Source of the DNA: Acidothermaceae bacterium | GTDB lineage: Bacteria; Actinomycetota; Actinomycetes; Acidothermales; Acidothermaceae | NCBI GenBank assembly: GCA_025925185.1 | Contig: JAICLV010000125.1 | Span: 1-6,797, forward strand | DNA: 6,797 bases | Reading direction: 5' to 3' | In this document: positions 6,206 through 6,797 of the stretch, one piece after another | Numbering within the stretch: position 1 is the first letter of the stretch | Layout of the letters: each line of letters begins with the position of its first letter | Program-made: the position numbers and the translations under genes | Notes under the pieces: model-generated | Told to the model about the DNA's origin: nothing | The model's input: the letters and a program-made list of their open reading frames with translations, nothing else | The model's database searches: none

Positions 6206-6594
6206 GCCGGTGGACCGGATTCGCCCTTGATGGTGACCACCGTGTACTTCTTCAACGGTCCGATCCGGTACAGCACGAGCGTCGTCGCGGTCTTCTTGAG
6301 CAGTAGGTGGACCGTGCCGTTCGGGTCCACCGAGAAATCGGTGCTGAGGACGGTCTCGTTGCTGTCGGTCACGGCTTCCTGGGCGGAGAGCAGCGCCTGC
6401 TGGATGTTGTGGGTGTCCCGCCACGTTCCGGCCGCGGCCAACGCAGCGTTGTTGGCGTCGTCGGCCCCGCTCACGTGGGCAGCACCCACGGAGATGCCGT
6501 CGAAGGCGACGACGGCGATGAACAACAGGGCGCCGACGACCCGGACCAGCCAGCCGACAACCACACTGCCGCAGTCACGGCGCAAAGCGGACAC
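6202..6594 (-). CDS. Small single-pass membrane protein, TadE/TadG-like N-terminus, unknown function
   Basis: This 130-residue protein begins with a short basic segment (ALRRDCGS), one membrane helix (about 11-31) and then an alanine-rich helix (GADDANNAALAAAG, 43-56). This order resembles the N-terminus of TadE/TadG pilus-assembly pseudopilins (GS before the helix, Asp-Gly just after, then a helix with repeated ADDAANxA). The rest (60-130) looks like a small extracytoplasmic alpha/beta domain with strands near 94-109 and 117-123. No other Tad genes are in the window, so a pilus role is not supported. GTG at 6594 is chosen because GAAGGAGGG (6605-6613) lies 10 bases upstream; an ATG at 6618 lies before that ribosome site. 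It overlaps the NlpC/P60 gene by GTGA and may act with it. Coding status is likely, function is unknown. Confidence 0.75.
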   Translation of the reverse strand: MSALRRDCGSVVVGWLVRVVGALLFIAVVAFDGISVGAAHVSGADDANNAALAAAGTWRDTHNIQQALLSAQEAVTDSNETVLSTDFSVDPNGTVHLLLKKTATTLVLYRIGPLKKYTVVTIKGESGPPA

Positions 6595-6637
6595 GTCTCG
6601 ACACCCTCCTTCGTACACGTTTGTCGGCGTCGAGACG
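6594..6637 (-). repeat. Inverted repeat enclosing the ribosome site of the small membrane protein
   Basis: Arms 6594-6602 (CGTCTCGAC) and 6629-6637 (GTCGAGACG) are perfectly complementary over 9 bp. In the minus-strand transcript the 26-base loop holds the ribosome site GAAGGAGGG, and the 3' arm ends in the first base of the GTG start codon. The RNA could fold so that translation start is modulated. It may instead be a protein-binding palindrome or chance. Confidence 0.4.
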
Positions 6638-6675
6638 ACGGTCCTTGAGCCGCATGGCCCCTTACCTGGTAGGCC

Positions 6676-6797
6676 TCACGGGGCAGTGCGTCCGCCCAGC
6701 CGGCCGCGGACCATCGTCATCAGCTCGTCCAGCTCCCGGATGCGCATCCGCCGGGCAAGGCTCATGAAGATCGCCGAGCCGATCAATACCGCGACGA
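6676..6797 (-). CDS. murJ: Lipid II flippase MurJ (MviN), C-terminal end only
   Basis: Thirty-nine complete codons before the TGA at 6676 are visible; the gene continues beyond the right edge. They encode the end of a hydrophobic helix (VAVLIGSAIFMSLA) followed by a basic amphipathic tail (RRMRIRELDELMTMVRGRLGG). A RxRELxELxxxxRGRLG ending is characteristic of actinobacterial MurJ after its last membrane helix. MurJ moves lipid II across the cytoplasmic membrane for peptidoglycan synthesis. The call is strengthened by the downstream pseudokinase, sigM and trxBA, the usual neighbours. The protein stops right after the membrane core, so the pseudokinase part is not fused as in mycobacteria. An 81-base gap follows before the next gene. 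Confidence 0.75.
   Translation of the reverse strand, partial: VAVLIGSAIFMSLARRMRIRELDELMTMVRGRLGGRTAP

Noticed and set aside
6656..6675. Small hairpin after the murJ stop as a terminator
   Set aside because: The possible stem (GGCC plus TACC/GGTA) needs a bulge, has almost no loop room and lacks a T tract. It is too weak to call.

Overview
The window looks like a high-GC actinobacterial chromosome. It carries the conserved block murJ - (MviN C-terminal pseudokinase) - sigM - anti-sigma factor - trxB - trxA, known from mycobacteria (Rv3910-Rv3914) and, from memory, in a comparable order in Streptomyces. GTG starts, GTGA start/stop overlaps and GC-rich codon use fit this. I cannot name the genus; a non-mycobacterial actinomycete is my inference, because the MurJ-linked pseudokinase is a separate gene here rather than a fused domain.

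Layout, from right to left in the direction of transcription (minus strand): the last 39 codons of murJ (6676-6797); a small single-pass membrane protein with a TadE/TadG-like N-terminus (6202-6594); a secreted NlpC/P60 peptidoglycan hydrolase overlapping it by GTGA (5129-6205); a membrane-anchored pseudokinase with a discoidin-like extracellular domain (3647-5107); a SigM-like ECF sigma factor (2980-3609); and its zinc-type anti-sigma factor, overlapping by GTGA (2078-2983). One plus-strand gene (1576-2094), with a cysteine-rich zinc-finger-like N-terminus and several membrane helices, interrupts the series. It converges on the anti-sigma gene with a 17-bp overlap and diverges from trxB. Then come trxB (569-1492) and trxA (156-482), ended by a strong hairpin. 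There is no gene-free stretch longer than about 140 bases.

Regulation is the clearest signal. trxB and trxA each have their own exact GGAAT-N18-GTT promoter, the consensus of the disulfide-stress sigma factors SigR (Streptomyces) and SigH (mycobacteria). At the left edge there is a perfect LexA/SOS box (TCGAACATACGTTCGA). It overlaps the presumed start of a minus-strand gene of which only six codons are visible.

Functionally the right half handles the cell envelope: lipid II flipping, its presumed regulator, and a wall hydrolase. The middle is an envelope-stress sigma/anti-sigma pair. The left third is thiol redox homeostasis followed by a DNA-damage-inducible gene. I found no tRNA, rRNA, CRISPR, insertion sequence or transposase.
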